Positions 9,372 to 18,895 are shown, counted from the stretch's first letter. The stretch: DNA of 64,000 bases from an uncultured Erysipelotrichaceae bacterium (GCA_900314905.1 OMXA01000003.1:1-64000); one strand, 5' to 3'. The notes: generated from the letters alone by a model not told the origin. A program made the numbers and translations.

Positions 9372-9674
9372 ATGGAACAGAAAGACATCCGGTATGAAGC
9401 TATGATTGAACCGGTAAAGGACCATGGCGGGGCGTATGTCGGATTCCCGTATGACCTGAAGAAAGAATTCGGCAGAGGCCGGCTGAAAGTTCATGCATGG
9501 TTTGACGGAGTTCCATATGACGGAAGCGTCGTCAATATGGGAATCCGCAATGAAGATGGCTCAATCTGCTATCTTATCGGCATCCGCAAGGAGATCCGGA
9601 AGCAGATCGGCAAAGAACCAGGCGACATGGTCTCTGTGAAGATCATTCCTGCAGAGGAAAGAAAAGGACTGTGA
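9372..9674 (+). CDS. DUF1905 domain protein
   Basis: 100-aa soluble protein matching the DUF1905 family: a small beta-barrel with the segment YVGFPYDLKKEFGRGR and a conserved GxxxxDGxxYxGSxxxMG-like stretch near the middle. Function unknown. It begins 6 bp after the transporter gene, so the two are co-transcribed. A terminator hairpin overlaps its stop codon. Confidence 0.82.
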   Translation: MEQKDIRYEAMIEPVKDHGGAYVGFPYDLKKEFGRGRLKVHAWFDGVPYDGSVVNMGIRNEDGSICYLIGIRKEIRKQIGKEPGDMVSVKIIPAEERKGL

Positions 9675-9705
9675 ACTGCATTTCCATGCGGCTCACAGTC
9701 TTTTT
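9666..9705 (+). terminator. Terminator overlapping the DUF1905 stop codon
   Basis: The stem GACTGTGA/TCACAGTC is followed by TTTTTC. The 5' arm includes the last codons and the TGA stop, so termination begins inside the coding sequence. Confidence 0.85.
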
Positions 9706-9850
9706 CATACCTGAACCCGATCTGATCGTCAATCTGGTCTCATGGATCTGATCATCCGGACTGTTCTTAAGGAATTCTTCACAGAACCTTAATGTTATTC
9801 TTTACGGAACAGGCGCATGATACAGGAAGAAAGAAAGGGGACAGAACACG

Positions 9851-10360
9851 ATGAAGACGATTCTCGACACCGATATCCGGGTGATGATCTGGATGCAGAA
9901 CAGCCGCAGGCAATGGATTACAGCAGTTCTGAGAACAGTCAGCGCATTCAGCGACTTCGGCATTTTCTGGATTGCGCTGGTTCTTGTTCTGTACCGGGTT
10001 CCGAAGTATTCCTTCCTCGCTGAAAAAGCAGGCCTTTCGCTGATCATGAACAGCCTGCTTATCAATCTTGTGCTCAAACGCATCACTGCCCGGGAAAGAC
10101 CCTTTCAGGTATACCCGTTCCTGGAACCCCTGATCAGGCTTCCGAAGGACTGGTCGTTTCCATCCGGTCATACCGGTGCTGCTTTTGCCTGCACGATGGT
10201 GCTGATCCGGTTTCTGCCAGCGGACTGGGGGTTCTTTCTGCTGACGCTGGCCGTGCTGACCGGATATTCCAGGGTCTATCTCGGCGTGCATTATCCGAGC
10301 GACGTCCTTGCCGGTGCGCTGCTTGGGGTGCTGACTGCTGCGATCGCCTTGCGCTTATAA
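9851..10360 (+). CDS. PAP2-family membrane phosphatase
   Basis: 169-aa polytopic membrane phosphatase of the type 2 phosphatidic acid phosphatase family. Candidate substrates are undecaprenyl diphosphate or a lipid phosphate. The three signature motifs are intact: KRITARERP near residue 76, SFPSGH near 101, and SRVYLGVHYPSD near 138. About 5 membrane segments. The start at 9851 follows AAGAAAGGGG. It converges on nrdB; the last six bases of both genes are the same palindrome, TTATAA. Confidence 0.9.
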   Translation: MKTILDTDIRVMIWMQNSRRQWITAVLRTVSAFSDFGIFWIALVLVLYRVPKYSFLAEKAGLSLIMNSLLINLVLKRITARERPFQVYPFLEPLIRLPKDWSFPSGHTGAAFACTMVLIRFLPADWGFFLLTLAVLTGYSRVYLGVHYPSDVLAGALLGVLTAAIALRL

Positions 10361-11410
10361 GGAGTCCAGATCATCTTCGATGGCACTGCTTTTTGCGTAA
10401 GCAGAACTGCGCGCTTCGAAGAAATCGGTCTTGACCTGATTGGCATCAGCATACTGTGATACCCATCGCATGGACTCCGGTTCTTCTTCCAGACCCGGAT
10501 ACAGCGGGTCAAGGCCGATGGACTTCAGCCTGATATTGCCCAGATACCTGATATAGTCTTCTACCATCGACTGATTCAGACCCGGAATCTGATCGCCGAT
10601 CACATAGCTGCCCCAGGCAATCTCCTGGCGCACGCCTTCGTCGATCATCTCATAGATCATCTTCGTGTTTTCTTCCGTGAAGAGTTCCGGTTCTTCTTCC
10701 TGCAGGATCCGGATGATCTCCATGAACAGCCAGAGATGCGTGTTCTCATCCCGGTTGATATAGCGGATTTCCTGCACGGATCCAGGCATCTTTCCATTTC
10801 TGCCGAGATTGTAGAAGAACATGAACCCGGAATAGAAATAGATGCCCTCGAGAATGAAGTTTGCCACGCAGACCCGCAGGAAGGAACGCTTGTCCTGATG
10901 AGCAACGAATTCATTGTACAGGTTTCCGATAAATGTATTCCGTTTCAGAAGATGTTCATCTTCTTTCCACTGATACAGAATCTGATCCCGTTCCAGCGGC
11001 GAGCAGATCGTGTCGAGCATATAGCTGTAGGACTGACTGTGAATGCATTCCTGGAAGGTCTGGATCGACAGGCACAGATTGATTTCATTGGCGGTCACAT
11101 ACTGGCTGATATTCGGCAGATTGGCTGACTGCAGCGAATCCAGATAGACCAGAAAGCTCAGAATCTTGTCATACGCAGTCCGTTCCGCCGGCAGCAGATT
11201 CGGATAATCCGACTTATCCGGATTCAGGCTGATCTCTTCCGGAACCCAGAAATTGTTCATGGCATTCCGGTACCAGTCAGAAACCCATGGATACTTCAGG
11301 TTATTGAAGTCATTGATATTGGTCGTGTTGAAGTTGAGAAGTCTGCGATCCCGGACGTCGGTATCTCCATCGGGGTTGAATAAGGGCTTTCTGCGGATTG
11401 ATTCTTCCAT
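10355..11410 (-). CDS. nrdB: Ribonucleotide reductase class I beta subunit
   Basis: 351-aa radical-generating subunit of aerobic ribonucleotide reductase. The metal site is complete: Asp in YLDSLQ, Glu and His in QECIHSQSY, Glu in LEGIYFY, and Glu/His in RDENTHL. The radical Tyr is present in the expected place (CIHSQSYSY), so this is a tyrosyl-radical enzyme rather than the Phe-bearing class Ic type. I chose the ATG at 11410 because AAGGAGG lies 5 bases upstream; an earlier in-frame start at 11443 would sit inside nrdA. It begins 11 bp after nrdA, so the two are one operon. Confidence 0.95.
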   Translation of the reverse strand: MEESIRRKPLFNPDGDTDVRDRRLLNFNTTNINDFNNLKYPWVSDWYRNAMNNFWVPEEISLNPDKSDYPNLLPAERTAYDKILSFLVYLDSLQSANLPNISQYVTANEINLCLSIQTFQECIHSQSYSYMLDTICSPLERDQILYQWKEDEHLLKRNTFIGNLYNEFVAHQDKRSFLRVCVANFILEGIYFYSGFMFFYNLGRNGKMPGSVQEIRYINRDENTHLWLFMEIIRILQEEEPELFTEENTKMIYEMIDEGVRQEIAWGSYVIGDQIPGLNQSMVEDYIRYLGNIRLKSIGLDPLYPGLEEEPESMRWVSQYADANQVKTDFFEARSSAYAKSSAIEDDLDSL

Positions 11411-11421
11411 ACTATCCTCCT

Positions 11422-13935
11422 TCAGGCTGAACAGCTCTCGCATTCCGCGGGATCCAGCGACCGCGAGCGCACATAATAGATCGTTTTGACCCCAAGCTCA
11501 TCTGCCAGAATATACAGATTCAGCAGCTGGCTCATCTTGTATTCATTCGTGATCCAGAGATTGAAGCTCTGGGCCTGATCGATATGACGCTGCCGCACTG
11601 CTGCAGCTCTGACAGACCAGGTCTGATCGATGGAATGGGCATTCTTGTAAAACCACCAGGTGGCAGGAGACAGATCCGGGGCAACCCGCGGCAGGATCGC
11701 TCCTTTCTTTTCCTCGAGATAGAAGCGGTTCATGATCGGATCCAGGCCGGCCGTCGTCGAGACGAGAATCGAAGTCGAGCTCGTCGGGGCTGCGGCCATC
11801 ACATATGCATTGCGCATGCCATGTTCGCGGACCTGTTCCGCCAGCTTCTGCCAGCGCTCGCTGTCATAGTGACGACGATGGAAATATTCGCCGCTCTCCC
11901 ATTCCGACCCGGAGAACAGGGAATAGCTGCCTCGCTCTTCGGCAAGATCTGAAGAAGCCTTGATTGCTGCATAGGCAATGTCTTCAAACACTTTGTCTGC
12001 AAACTTCAGATGCTCTTCAGACTCCCATTTCACCTGATGCTTTGCCAGCAGATGATGATAGCCTGAAACTCCAAGCCCGATCGAACGGTAGCGGTGATTG
12101 GTCAGCTCAGCAGCCGCAACCGGATAGAAGTTCAGATCAATGACATTATCAAGCGCCCGGACGGCATCGGCTGTCACGGAGTTCAGTTCTTCCGGGTCAT
12201 CGATATTGATGTTTCCCAGGCACAGCGATGCCAGGTTGCATACAACGTAGCTGCCCGGCTTCCTCACAGTGACGATGACCGGATCTCCGTCTTCGTTCTT
12301 CAGAGTTTCTGATACCAGTTCTGTTTCGCTCATATTCTGAGCAATCTCGGTGCAGAGATTGGAGCAGTAGATCATGCCTGCATGCTTATTCGGATTTGCT
12401 TCATTGACCGCATCGCGGAAGAAGGCAAATGGAGTTCCGGTTTCCACGGCGGAACGCAGGATGAGCCGCACGATTTCCTTGAGCTTTACCGTGCGCTTGC
12501 GGATCCTGCTGTCACGTACGCAATCCAGATATTTCTGTTCCCATTCTTTTCCATAGCTATCTTCTAGGGCATAGCCTTTCTTCATCAGAATCTCATGCGG
12601 ATCCATCAGATACCAGTTCTGATTCAGGTTTTCCTTTGCCATTTTCCAGAACAGATCCGGATAGCATACTGCCGGGAAAAGATCATGTGCCTTCATGCGG
12701 TCATCCCCGTTATTGGTACGCAGCTGCAGGAACTCCGGGAGATCCATATGCCAGGCATCGAGATATACTGCCGCTGCTCCCTGCCTCATTCCGAGCTGGT
12801 CAACAGCAACAGCGGTATCGTTGATTACTCTGATCCAGCGGATCACGCCGCCAGCCGCACCCTCAAAGCCGCGGATACTGCCGCCTCTTGCCCGGACCTT
12901 GCCGAGATACATTCCCATCCCACCGCCGAATTTCGAGACTTCCGCAAAATTGCTGATAGAGGCATAGATACCATCCAGCGAATCCGGAACCGTATCGATG
13001 AAGCAGCTGCTGAGCTGATGATAAGGCTTGCGGGCATTGGCGAGGGTAGGAGTAGCCATCGTGACCTTGTGCAGACTCATCATGTCATAGAACCGTTTCA
13101 CGATCTCCAGCCGGTTTTCTTTCTCATTCATGCCCAGATGCATCGCTACGCCCATATACAGCTCCTGCGGTGATTCCATCGGAATATGCGAATGCGTATG
13201 AATCACATATCTGGAAAGCAGAAGATCCAGTCCCGCCCAGGCAAAAAGATCATCGCGCCCGTTATCCATCATCTGCTCAAGCTTTCCGATTTCCTCTTCG
13301 GAATAATGTTCCAGAATGTACGAACCGTAATAGCCTTCTTTCGTAAGCCAGACGAGCTTTTCATAGAAGCTGCGGATTCCGAGCTTCTTCTCTTCCTGAC
13401 GGAGATTCTTATGGAACTGATAGGCAAGCAGTCTTCCTGCTGCTTTCTCCCATTCGGGTTCTTCTTTGGTCGTCAGTTCTTCGGCACTGCGGATCAGCAG
13501 TTCCATGCGGCTGTCCGGGGATAATGCTTCTTTATTCATCGACTGGAACTTGGCTGCCAGTCTGCTCAGATCGCACGACGGAAGATCTTTTTCCATCTTT
13601 TCCAGAAGGGCATACAGATTCGGGTCCTGCATCATCGCCGTCAGACTCAGTCGTGCATTTCTGGCTGCCGTACGCTTTTCCCGGTAGAGAATATAAGCCT
13701 TGGCGGCATCATAGCAGCCTTCCTTCATCAGGCTCTTTTCCACGGCATTCTGGATTTCTTCCACTGATGCCGAGTTCCGCATGCGGAACTGACTCTCCAC
13801 GGATCGGACGATCCGGTTCCCGAGGTCTTCGGTATACTCCTGATTTACTTCTGCAAACGCTTTCTGAACCGCATTGCGGATCTTCTGAGGTTCATACGCA
13901 GTTTCGCTTCCATTTCGCTTGATTACTCGTTTCAT
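11422..13935 (-). CDS. nrdA: Ribonucleotide reductase class I alpha subunit
   Basis: 837-aa catalytic subunit reducing NDPs to dNDPs. An ATP-cone occupies about residues 1-90 (VIKRNGSETAYEPQKI), so dATP/ATP activity regulation is expected. The catalytic core has SSCFIDTVPDS, the NxCxE active-site motif in SNLCTEI, and CNLASLCLG carrying the second redox Cys. The C-terminus ends in a Cys pair (AECESCSA) that passes electrons from thioredoxin or glutaredoxin. RBS GGAGA lies 6 bases before the ATG. A good promoter is visible at 13958-13985. No NrdR box pair was recognised near it. Confidence 0.96.
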   Translation of the reverse strand: MKRVIKRNGSETAYEPQKIRNAVQKAFAEVNQEYTEDLGNRIVRSVESQFRMRNSASVEEIQNAVEKSLMKEGCYDAAKAYILYREKRTAARNARLSLTAMMQDPNLYALLEKMEKDLPSCDLSRLAAKFQSMNKEALSPDSRMELLIRSAEELTTKEEPEWEKAAGRLLAYQFHKNLRQEEKKLGIRSFYEKLVWLTKEGYYGSYILEHYSEEEIGKLEQMMDNGRDDLFAWAGLDLLLSRYVIHTHSHIPMESPQELYMGVAMHLGMNEKENRLEIVKRFYDMMSLHKVTMATPTLANARKPYHQLSSCFIDTVPDSLDGIYASISNFAEVSKFGGGMGMYLGKVRARGGSIRGFEGAAGGVIRWIRVINDTAVAVDQLGMRQGAAAVYLDAWHMDLPEFLQLRTNNGDDRMKAHDLFPAVCYPDLFWKMAKENLNQNWYLMDPHEILMKKGYALEDSYGKEWEQKYLDCVRDSRIRKRTVKLKEIVRLILRSAVETGTPFAFFRDAVNEANPNKHAGMIYCSNLCTEIAQNMSETELVSETLKNEDGDPVIVTVRKPGSYVVCNLASLCLGNINIDDPEELNSVTADAVRALDNVIDLNFYPVAAAELTNHRYRSIGLGVSGYHHLLAKHQVKWESEEHLKFADKVFEDIAYAAIKASSDLAEERGSYSLFSGSEWESGEYFHRRHYDSERWQKLAEQVREHGMRNAYVMAAAPTSSTSILVSTTAGLDPIMNRFYLEEKKGAILPRVAPDLSPATWWFYKNAHSIDQTWSVRAAAVRQRHIDQAQSFNLWITNEYKMSQLLNLYILADELGVKTIYYVRSRSLDPAECESCSA

Positions 13936-13957
13936 GACTAATCTCCATTATGCAAAC

Positions 13958-13985
13958 ATTATCGGAATTCACGCCCGGGGGTCAA
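13958..13985 (-). promoter_or_regulatory. Promoter of nrdAB
   Basis: On the minus strand TTGACC (13980-13985), a 16-bp spacer and GATAAT (13958-13963) stand 22 bp before the nrdA start. Confidence 0.65.
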
Positions 13986-14432
13986 CGGATATGCTCCTTC
14001 CTTGAAAAGAAGACTGCTCAGTGCCCGCATCAGCATAGAGAAGACTCCCGGACTACTTCTGCCGGATGCAGAATAACCGGATTGCCCCTGAGCAGAACAT
14101 CGAAGATAGGCTCTCTGCCAGGCAGAGAATCCAGTTCGCTTGTCATTTTTCTGCAGATCTTCCGTCAGATTCATAAGACAAGGCATTCCGCCGCAAAGCT
14201 AATTTCGGTCAGATTCCGCTCGCTTGTCTCTGCCTTCTGCCGGAAAGAAGGGGAATATCCATGGATCTGAGAGGAACAAAGTCGGAATTCTGCGACAATT
14301 CTGCTGGAAAGCATTTTCGAATTGCTTCCGGTCAAATATCTATCGATGTTTTTATTCCCTCGTAATTCATTGAGTGATCACACAGGAATGACAGTGATAT
14401 CATAAAGAAAGCGTTGTTCATGAGGGGCAGAT
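13986..14432. other. Intergenic region with little recognisable content
   Basis: About 450 bp between divergent nrdA and the GGDEF-EAL gene. It holds no convincing gene; the open frames here have no ribosome binding site and unnatural composition. The only structured element is a 17-bp near-perfect palindrome at 14112-14128. The last 100 bp are AT-richer and probably contain the promoter of the GGDEF-EAL gene (TATCAT near 14397), but no clear -35. Confidence 0.5.
14112..14128. repeat. 17-bp palindrome in the nrdA / GGDEF-EAL intergenic region
   Basis: TCTCTGCC, one central A, then GGCAGAGA: two 8-bp arms without mismatch. There is no T-run on either side, so it is more like a protein-binding site than a terminator. 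Confidence 0.4.
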
Positions 14433-17400
14433 ATGAAATCAGTCAGCAGAAGGAAAGGCAGTGCGATTTCTGCTCTTTCTGAAGAGGAAATCAATAGAAT
14501 CGAACCGGATGTGATCCGGGAGAATCAGGAATCCCTGATTCTTGTGTCATCCGGAGCTGCAATTGTTTATGCAGTGCTTCTGATCTTTGCGTTTACGACG
14601 CCAGCATTCTATGGATCCGGTACATTATCCGGAATCATGATGATTCTGATGATCTCCATGTTTCTGTATCTCCGCATCCGCAAGCCGGAACAGCCGAAGA
14701 CCATTCAGTTTCTAAGCTATTTTCTGATCCTGGCGCTGTGCGGATCTGCAATCATCCGGGGAACTTATCTTTCCCAAAGCAGCACTGCCGGTTCTTTTTT
14801 CGGAGTTCTGCTTGGAATTCCGATGTTCTTCATCAATCGGCCTCAGAAGTTCAGATGGCTCATCTGCACAGTGACAGCGGTGTTTCTGATCATGGCAATC
14901 CGGTTTGATTCGGCAGAATATGCAGTAATCGACGGGTTTTCTGCGATTGTATTCGGGATGCTAAGCATCGTTCTGAATGACCGGATGAACCATATGAAGA
15001 TCCAGGGTCTGCTATACCAGAAAGAACTCTCCGATGTGAGCCAGCGTGATGTTCTGACCGGCCTCAAAAATCGCAACTGCTATGACCAGTCGTATTTCCG
15101 CTATGCGGACCAATGTCAGAATCAGCTTGCATGTATCTACCTTGATGCCAACGGTCTTCATGAGCTCAATGATATGAAAGGGCATGAAGCAGGCGATGAG
15201 ATGCTGATCACGGTCGGCGGGGCAATGCGAGATGTCTTCGGAGATGCGGATACCTACCGGATCGGCGGCGATGAATTTGCTGCCTTTGCAGCAGATATTT
15301 CCGAGGAAGAACTTCAGACGAAGATCAGGATTCTTCGCTCGAAGATTTCTGACCAGTCTTTTTCAGCTTCGATCGGCACTGAAATTCAGAAGAAAGAAGA
15401 TATGGATATCAATCTGCTGATTCGAAATGCTGAGCAGCACATGTATGACGATAAGCGCAGATATTATGAAACATCCGGGAAGGACCGCAGAAGAGACAAT
15501 TCCGATGAACTGGAAGAAATGATCCGGATCGTGAATCATTCTGAAATACCGGAGGCCATCTACTGCTTCAGAGACGGAAGAGTGTGTACGGTCTGTGTCT
15601 CTGACGGGCTTTATGACATGATGCATTGCGAGGATGAGCCGGATAAGGCTTCCCTGATTGCCAGGTATGACCGCAATATGTACCGGATGACTCTGCCGCA
15701 GGATGCCGCCAGGATTGCCGCAGAAGCCCTTCGTTTTGCAAAAGAAGGCGGACGCTACAATGTGTTCTACCATGAGAAGATCTATCAGCAGAAAGAGTAT
15801 ACGCTGACGCATGCAGTCGGATATCATCACTATCTTGAGGATGGCAGCCGCATTGCCATCGTTACCTACAGTGATATCAGCCAGGCTGTCGCCGAACATC
15901 TGAAATCCGAAGCGGAAGCAGATAATTCCCTGAGAAGGTTCCTGGATCAGAGCGATCTCGGAATTGCTGTGATCCAGAGATCTGACGGAGAACTCCTTTA
16001 CTGCAATTCTCCGATGTCCCGGATCCTGAAGCCAGTGAGAAACTTTGACAGCGGCATGACACTGTCAGAATTCATGACCGGGGTCAGAGACCAGTCTCTG
16101 CTTCGCAAGGTCAGGGAAATCGCGGATTCAGGCAGCCAGATCATCCGTTTCCGCCCGGAGGACAGACCGTTAGCCATCCGGGTTTCCTCCCAGGAGTGGG
16201 AAGGCAGGGAAGTATTCTTCATCCGCTCTGAGCCGTGGGAAGAGCTGTATCATGACAGTCTGACAGGTCTTCCGAATCTGACCTATTTCCGCGTGCATGC
16301 AAAGGATCGCATGAATGCAATCCGTGCTGCGGGGAAAACTCCTGCTTTCGTATATTTCGATCTGTATGGCATGAAGAGCTACAATGCCAGATTCGGTATC
16401 ACGGAAGGAGACCGGATTCTGAAGTGTACCGGGGAGATTCTGAAGCGCGTATTTGAAGATTCTGCACTCTGCAGGGTATCGGAGGATCATTTCCTGCTGC
16501 TTTCGGAAACATCAGAGCTGGAGAAGAGACTTCAGAAAGCCTGCGAAGAAGTGCGGAAATGTTCCAGGGATACGTTTCTGCAGCTGAAAGCAGGAATCTA
16601 TGCAGAAGAAGAAAAAGATTCTGATAAACACAATTCTGATGATTTCTTCTCGCAGGCATTTGATGTTGCAAGACTTGCCTGTGCTTCGATCCGGAAAGAT
16701 GCAGAAAAGTCATGGGCTTACTTCAGCGGCAGCGCTTCAGAGGAATACAATCGCCGGATACATGTGCTCCTGGAATTCCCGGACGCACTTGAAAAAAACA
16801 GGATCAAGGTGTTCTATCAGCCGATCTATGATCTTTCTTCCGGAAAGCTTGCAGGCTATGAATGCCTGGCGAGATGGCTGGATCCCGAAAAGGGACTGAT
16901 CCCTCCTGGAGAATTCATCCCGGTCCTGGAAGAACATCATCTCATTGCAAAGCTTGATCAGTATATGCTTACGGAAATCTGCAGAGAAGCAGAGCAGCGC
17001 AGCCGGATGGGGATCGGGGAGGTTCCTCTCTCATTCAATATCAGCCGTGCAGACTTCAATGGAGAAGAGGTCTTTGAAACGATACTCAGGATCGCAGATC
17101 ATTATCACATTCCGCATCACCTGCTGAACGTTGAGATCACGGAAAGTGCCTTCTCCGCTGATCCGGACTTTCTCAATGACCAGGTAGAAAAGCTTCATCA
17201 GGCAGGCTTCCAGGTATGGATGGATGACTTCGGCAGCGGGTATTCGTCCCTCGGAAACCTGCAGTCCATGAAAGTGGACCTCGTGAAACTGGATATCAGA
17301 TTTCTGCGAAGCTATGAGCTGGAAAAGAAGAATGGCAATGCCGCACATGCTGCAGATATGATCACAGCTGTAATCCGCCTTGCAGAAATTCTTGGCTTGC

Positions 17401-17546
17401 ATACACTCTGTGAAGGAGCAGAGACGAAGGAGCAGATTGATCTTCTCAGAGCAGCAGGATGCGAATATGCGCAGGGCTTCTATCTTGGCAGGCCTGCTCC
17501 GCTTTCTGAAATCCATGCAGGACAGAAGTCCATGCCGGCTGCCTGA
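14433..17546 (+). CDS. Membrane GGDEF-PAS-PAS-GGDEF*-EAL cyclic-di-GMP protein
   Basis: 1037-aa predicted bifunctional second-messenger enzyme. About six hydrophobic segments (residues 35-180) anchor it in the membrane. GGDEF domain 1 follows, with an intact IGGDEF near 277-282, and should make c-di-GMP. Then come two PAS-like regions (about 360-480 and 500-590) and a second GGDEF fold in which the motif is degraded to RVSEDHF near 680. A C-terminal EAL phosphodiesterase domain runs from about 789: ECLARW near 809 stands for the EAL motif, with SFNISRADFN, EITES, MDDFGSGYSSL near 930, and CEGAE. The EAL catalytic acids and Asn look intact. It stands alone in its transcript. Confidence 0.92.
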   Translation: MKSVSRRKGSAISALSEEEINRIEPDVIRENQESLILVSSGAAIVYAVLLIFAFTTPAFYGSGTLSGIMMILMISMFLYLRIRKPEQPKTIQFLSYFLILALCGSAIIRGTYLSQSSTAGSFFGVLLGIPMFFINRPQKFRWLICTVTAVFLIMAIRFDSAEYAVIDGFSAIVFGMLSIVLNDRMNHMKIQGLLYQKELSDVSQRDVLTGLKNRNCYDQSYFRYADQCQNQLACIYLDANGLHELNDMKGHEAGDEMLITVGGAMRDVFGDADTYRIGGDEFAAFAADISEEELQTKIRILRSKISDQSFSASIGTEIQKKEDMDINLLIRNAEQHMYDDKRRYYETSGKDRRRDNSDELEEMIRIVNHSEIPEAIYCFRDGRVCTVCVSDGLYDMMHCEDEPDKASLIARYDRNMYRMTLPQDAARIAAEALRFAKEGGRYNVFYHEKIYQQKEYTLTHAVGYHHYLEDGSRIAIVTYSDISQAVAEHLKSEAEADNSLRRFLDQSDLGIAVIQRSDGELLYCNSPMSRILKPVRNFDSGMTLSEFMTGVRDQSLLRKVREIADSGSQIIRFRPEDRPLAIRVSSQEWEGREVFFIRSEPWEELYHDSLTGLPNLTYFRVHAKDRMNAIRAAGKTPAFVYFDLYGMKSYNARFGITEGDRILKCTGEILKRVFEDSALCRVSEDHFLLLSETSELEKRLQKACEEVRKCSRDTFLQLKAGIYAEEEKDSDKHNSDDFFSQAFDVARLACASIRKDAEKSWAYFSGSASEEYNRRIHVLLEFPDALEKNRIKVFYQPIYDLSSGKLAGYECLARWLDPEKGLIPPGEFIPVLEEHHLIAKLDQYMLTEICREAEQRSRMGIGEVPLSFNISRADFNGEEVFETILRIADHYHIPHHLLNVEITESAFSADPDFLNDQVEKLHQAGFQVWMDDFGSGYSSLGNLQSMKVDLVKLDIRFLRSYELEKKNGNAAHAADMITAVIRLAEILGLHTLCEGAETKEQIDLLRAAGCEYAQGFYLGRPAPLSEIHAGQKSMPAA

Positions 17547-17552
17547 TGCGGT

Positions 17553-17602
17553 TTGACGCTTCGGTCATAGCTGTCTACAATGAAATCAGGAAATTGATTT
17601 CA
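17553..17602 (+). promoter_or_regulatory. Promoter with operator-like inverted repeat before the DUF2804 gene
   Basis: TTGACG (17553-17558), a 17-bp spacer and TACAAT (17576-17581) make a near-consensus promoter. An 8-bp inverted repeat, TGAAATCA and TGATTTCA separated by 6 bases (17581-17602), covers the expected start point. That is the usual place for a repressor site. Confidence 0.65.
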
Positions 17603-17628
17603 GAAGACAATTCAGAAAGGACTGTTTT

Positions 17629-18708
17629 ATGACCGATTACAGGAACTTCATCAGTCCGAAGCGCAGATCTGCTCCGGTACCGAAGGATCTTGTGGATTCT
17701 TCCGGAACATGCGTATTCGGAACATTCGACCGGGAATTCGAAACCATGGATCTGCTTCATGCAAGGAAGCCGACCCATGCTCCGCAGCTTCTCAATCGCT
17801 ATAAGCTGACCTTGTGGGAAGCGACCGAAGTGAACCTGAAGAACGGGATCCTGCTTGCAGTGGTCTGCGATATGGGCATCTTCGGCAAGACCCTCTGCCT
17901 ATTCTTTGATAAGCGCACGAAGAAGGTCTATTCCTGGGATCATAATCTTTCCAGCAGAAAGACCGTCATCGCACCGAATCTTCTGAATGGCAGCATTGCT
18001 GAAGCAAAAACGGATGTCAGCCACGTGAAATACGTGAATCACTTTGAAAAGGGATCATGCCATCTCTCCGGCTTTCATAAGAATGATACGGATTCGATTT
18101 CCTACGACTTCGAGCTGACCCGTCTCAGCAAGCCGAGTGTCGTCAGCATTCCCTTCGGAGAGAACCGCCCGCTGTACAGTCAGAAGGATTTCTTCCATGC
18201 AGAGGGCAGCCTCACAATCAACGGGGAGAAGATGGAAACCGATGAAGAGACGACTTCTGTCGTAGATGACCACAGAGGATATTACCCGCGTCATATGCAT
18301 TATGACTGGGTCACGACAATGGGAAAGAATGAGCAGAACGGAACCAGAAAATTCTTTGCCTTCAATCTGACCAGAAACCAGTCTATCGATCAGGAAAAAT
18401 ACAATGAGAACCTGATCTGGAAGGAAGGAGAGACGAGCCTGCTGCCGCCTGTGGTATTCGACCGTGATATTCCAAGCAGCCAGTTCCATGGGAAAGCAGT
18501 CTGGGAGGTGCATGATGCGCATGATATGGTGAATGTCAGATTCCATGTGCAGGGCATCAGTCCGATGGTCATGCATGCAGGAATCGTGAATATTGATTAC
18601 TATGTCGCCTTCGGGGAACTGGAAGGAATGGTCCGGGATGAAGATGGCAATGAATATTCCCTGGATGGAATGATGGGGATGGGCGAAGACAAGACCATGC
18701 TGCTATAG
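17629..18708 (+). CDS. DUF2804 family protein
   Basis: 359-aa soluble protein of the DUF2804 family, whose members have a lipocalin-like/beta-sandwich pattern and no established function. Typical features are an N-terminal Cys-containing segment followed by GTFDREF, the motif DHRGYYPRHMHYDW near residue 212, and FAFNLTRNQS near 244. RBS AAAGGA is 7 bases upstream of the ATG. It is a single-gene unit with its own promoter, candidate operator and a strong terminator. Confidence 0.85.
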   Translation: MTDYRNFISPKRRSAPVPKDLVDSSGTCVFGTFDREFETMDLLHARKPTHAPQLLNRYKLTLWEATEVNLKNGILLAVVCDMGIFGKTLCLFFDKRTKKVYSWDHNLSSRKTVIAPNLLNGSIAEAKTDVSHVKYVNHFEKGSCHLSGFHKNDTDSISYDFELTRLSKPSVVSIPFGENRPLYSQKDFFHAEGSLTINGEKMETDEETTSVVDDHRGYYPRHMHYDWVTTMGKNEQNGTRKFFAFNLTRNQSIDQEKYNENLIWKEGETSLLPPVVFDRDIPSSQFHGKAVWEVHDAHDMVNVRFHVQGISPMVMHAGIVNIDYYVAFGELEGMVRDEDGNEYSLDGMMGMGEDKTMLL

Positions 18709-18712
18709 AATG

Positions 18713-18735
18713 AGGATCTCTGCAGAGATCCTTTT
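18713..18735 (+). terminator. Terminator of the DUF2804 gene
   Basis: A perfect 20-bp palindrome built on AGGATCTCTG/CAGAGATCCT ends in TTTTC. It starts 5 bp past the stop codon. Confidence 0.85.
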
Positions 18736-18866
18736 CTCTGAGCGGAATATCGCACCAACCGGCTTCTCTTTTTTCTTCGATGATTGCCAGTACATCAGAG
18801 GAAATACGAAATGGAATTTGTCGCAAAGACATTCAGCCAGCCGGATATCCGGGAAGAATAGCAGCT

Positions 18867-18895
18867 GAAAAAAGCGGAAGGAGGCTCATCCCGCT
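18867..18895 (-). terminator. Terminator of the dipeptidase gene
   Basis: On the minus strand AGCGGGA and TTCCGCT (one G-T pair, 9-base loop) are followed by TTTTT. The hairpin starts at the stop codon. Confidence 0.75.

Noticed and set aside
13959..14186. 75-codon minus-strand frame upstream of nrdA
   Set aside because: It has no start signal, overlaps the nrdA promoter and its composition does not look like a protein.
18569..18832. Open frame of 87 codons on the minus strand over the end of the DUF2804 gene
   Set aside because: It crosses the terminator and the coding end of the DUF2804 gene and lacks a ribosome site. Its first 35 codons look protein-like, so it may be an old remnant, but this cannot be supported.
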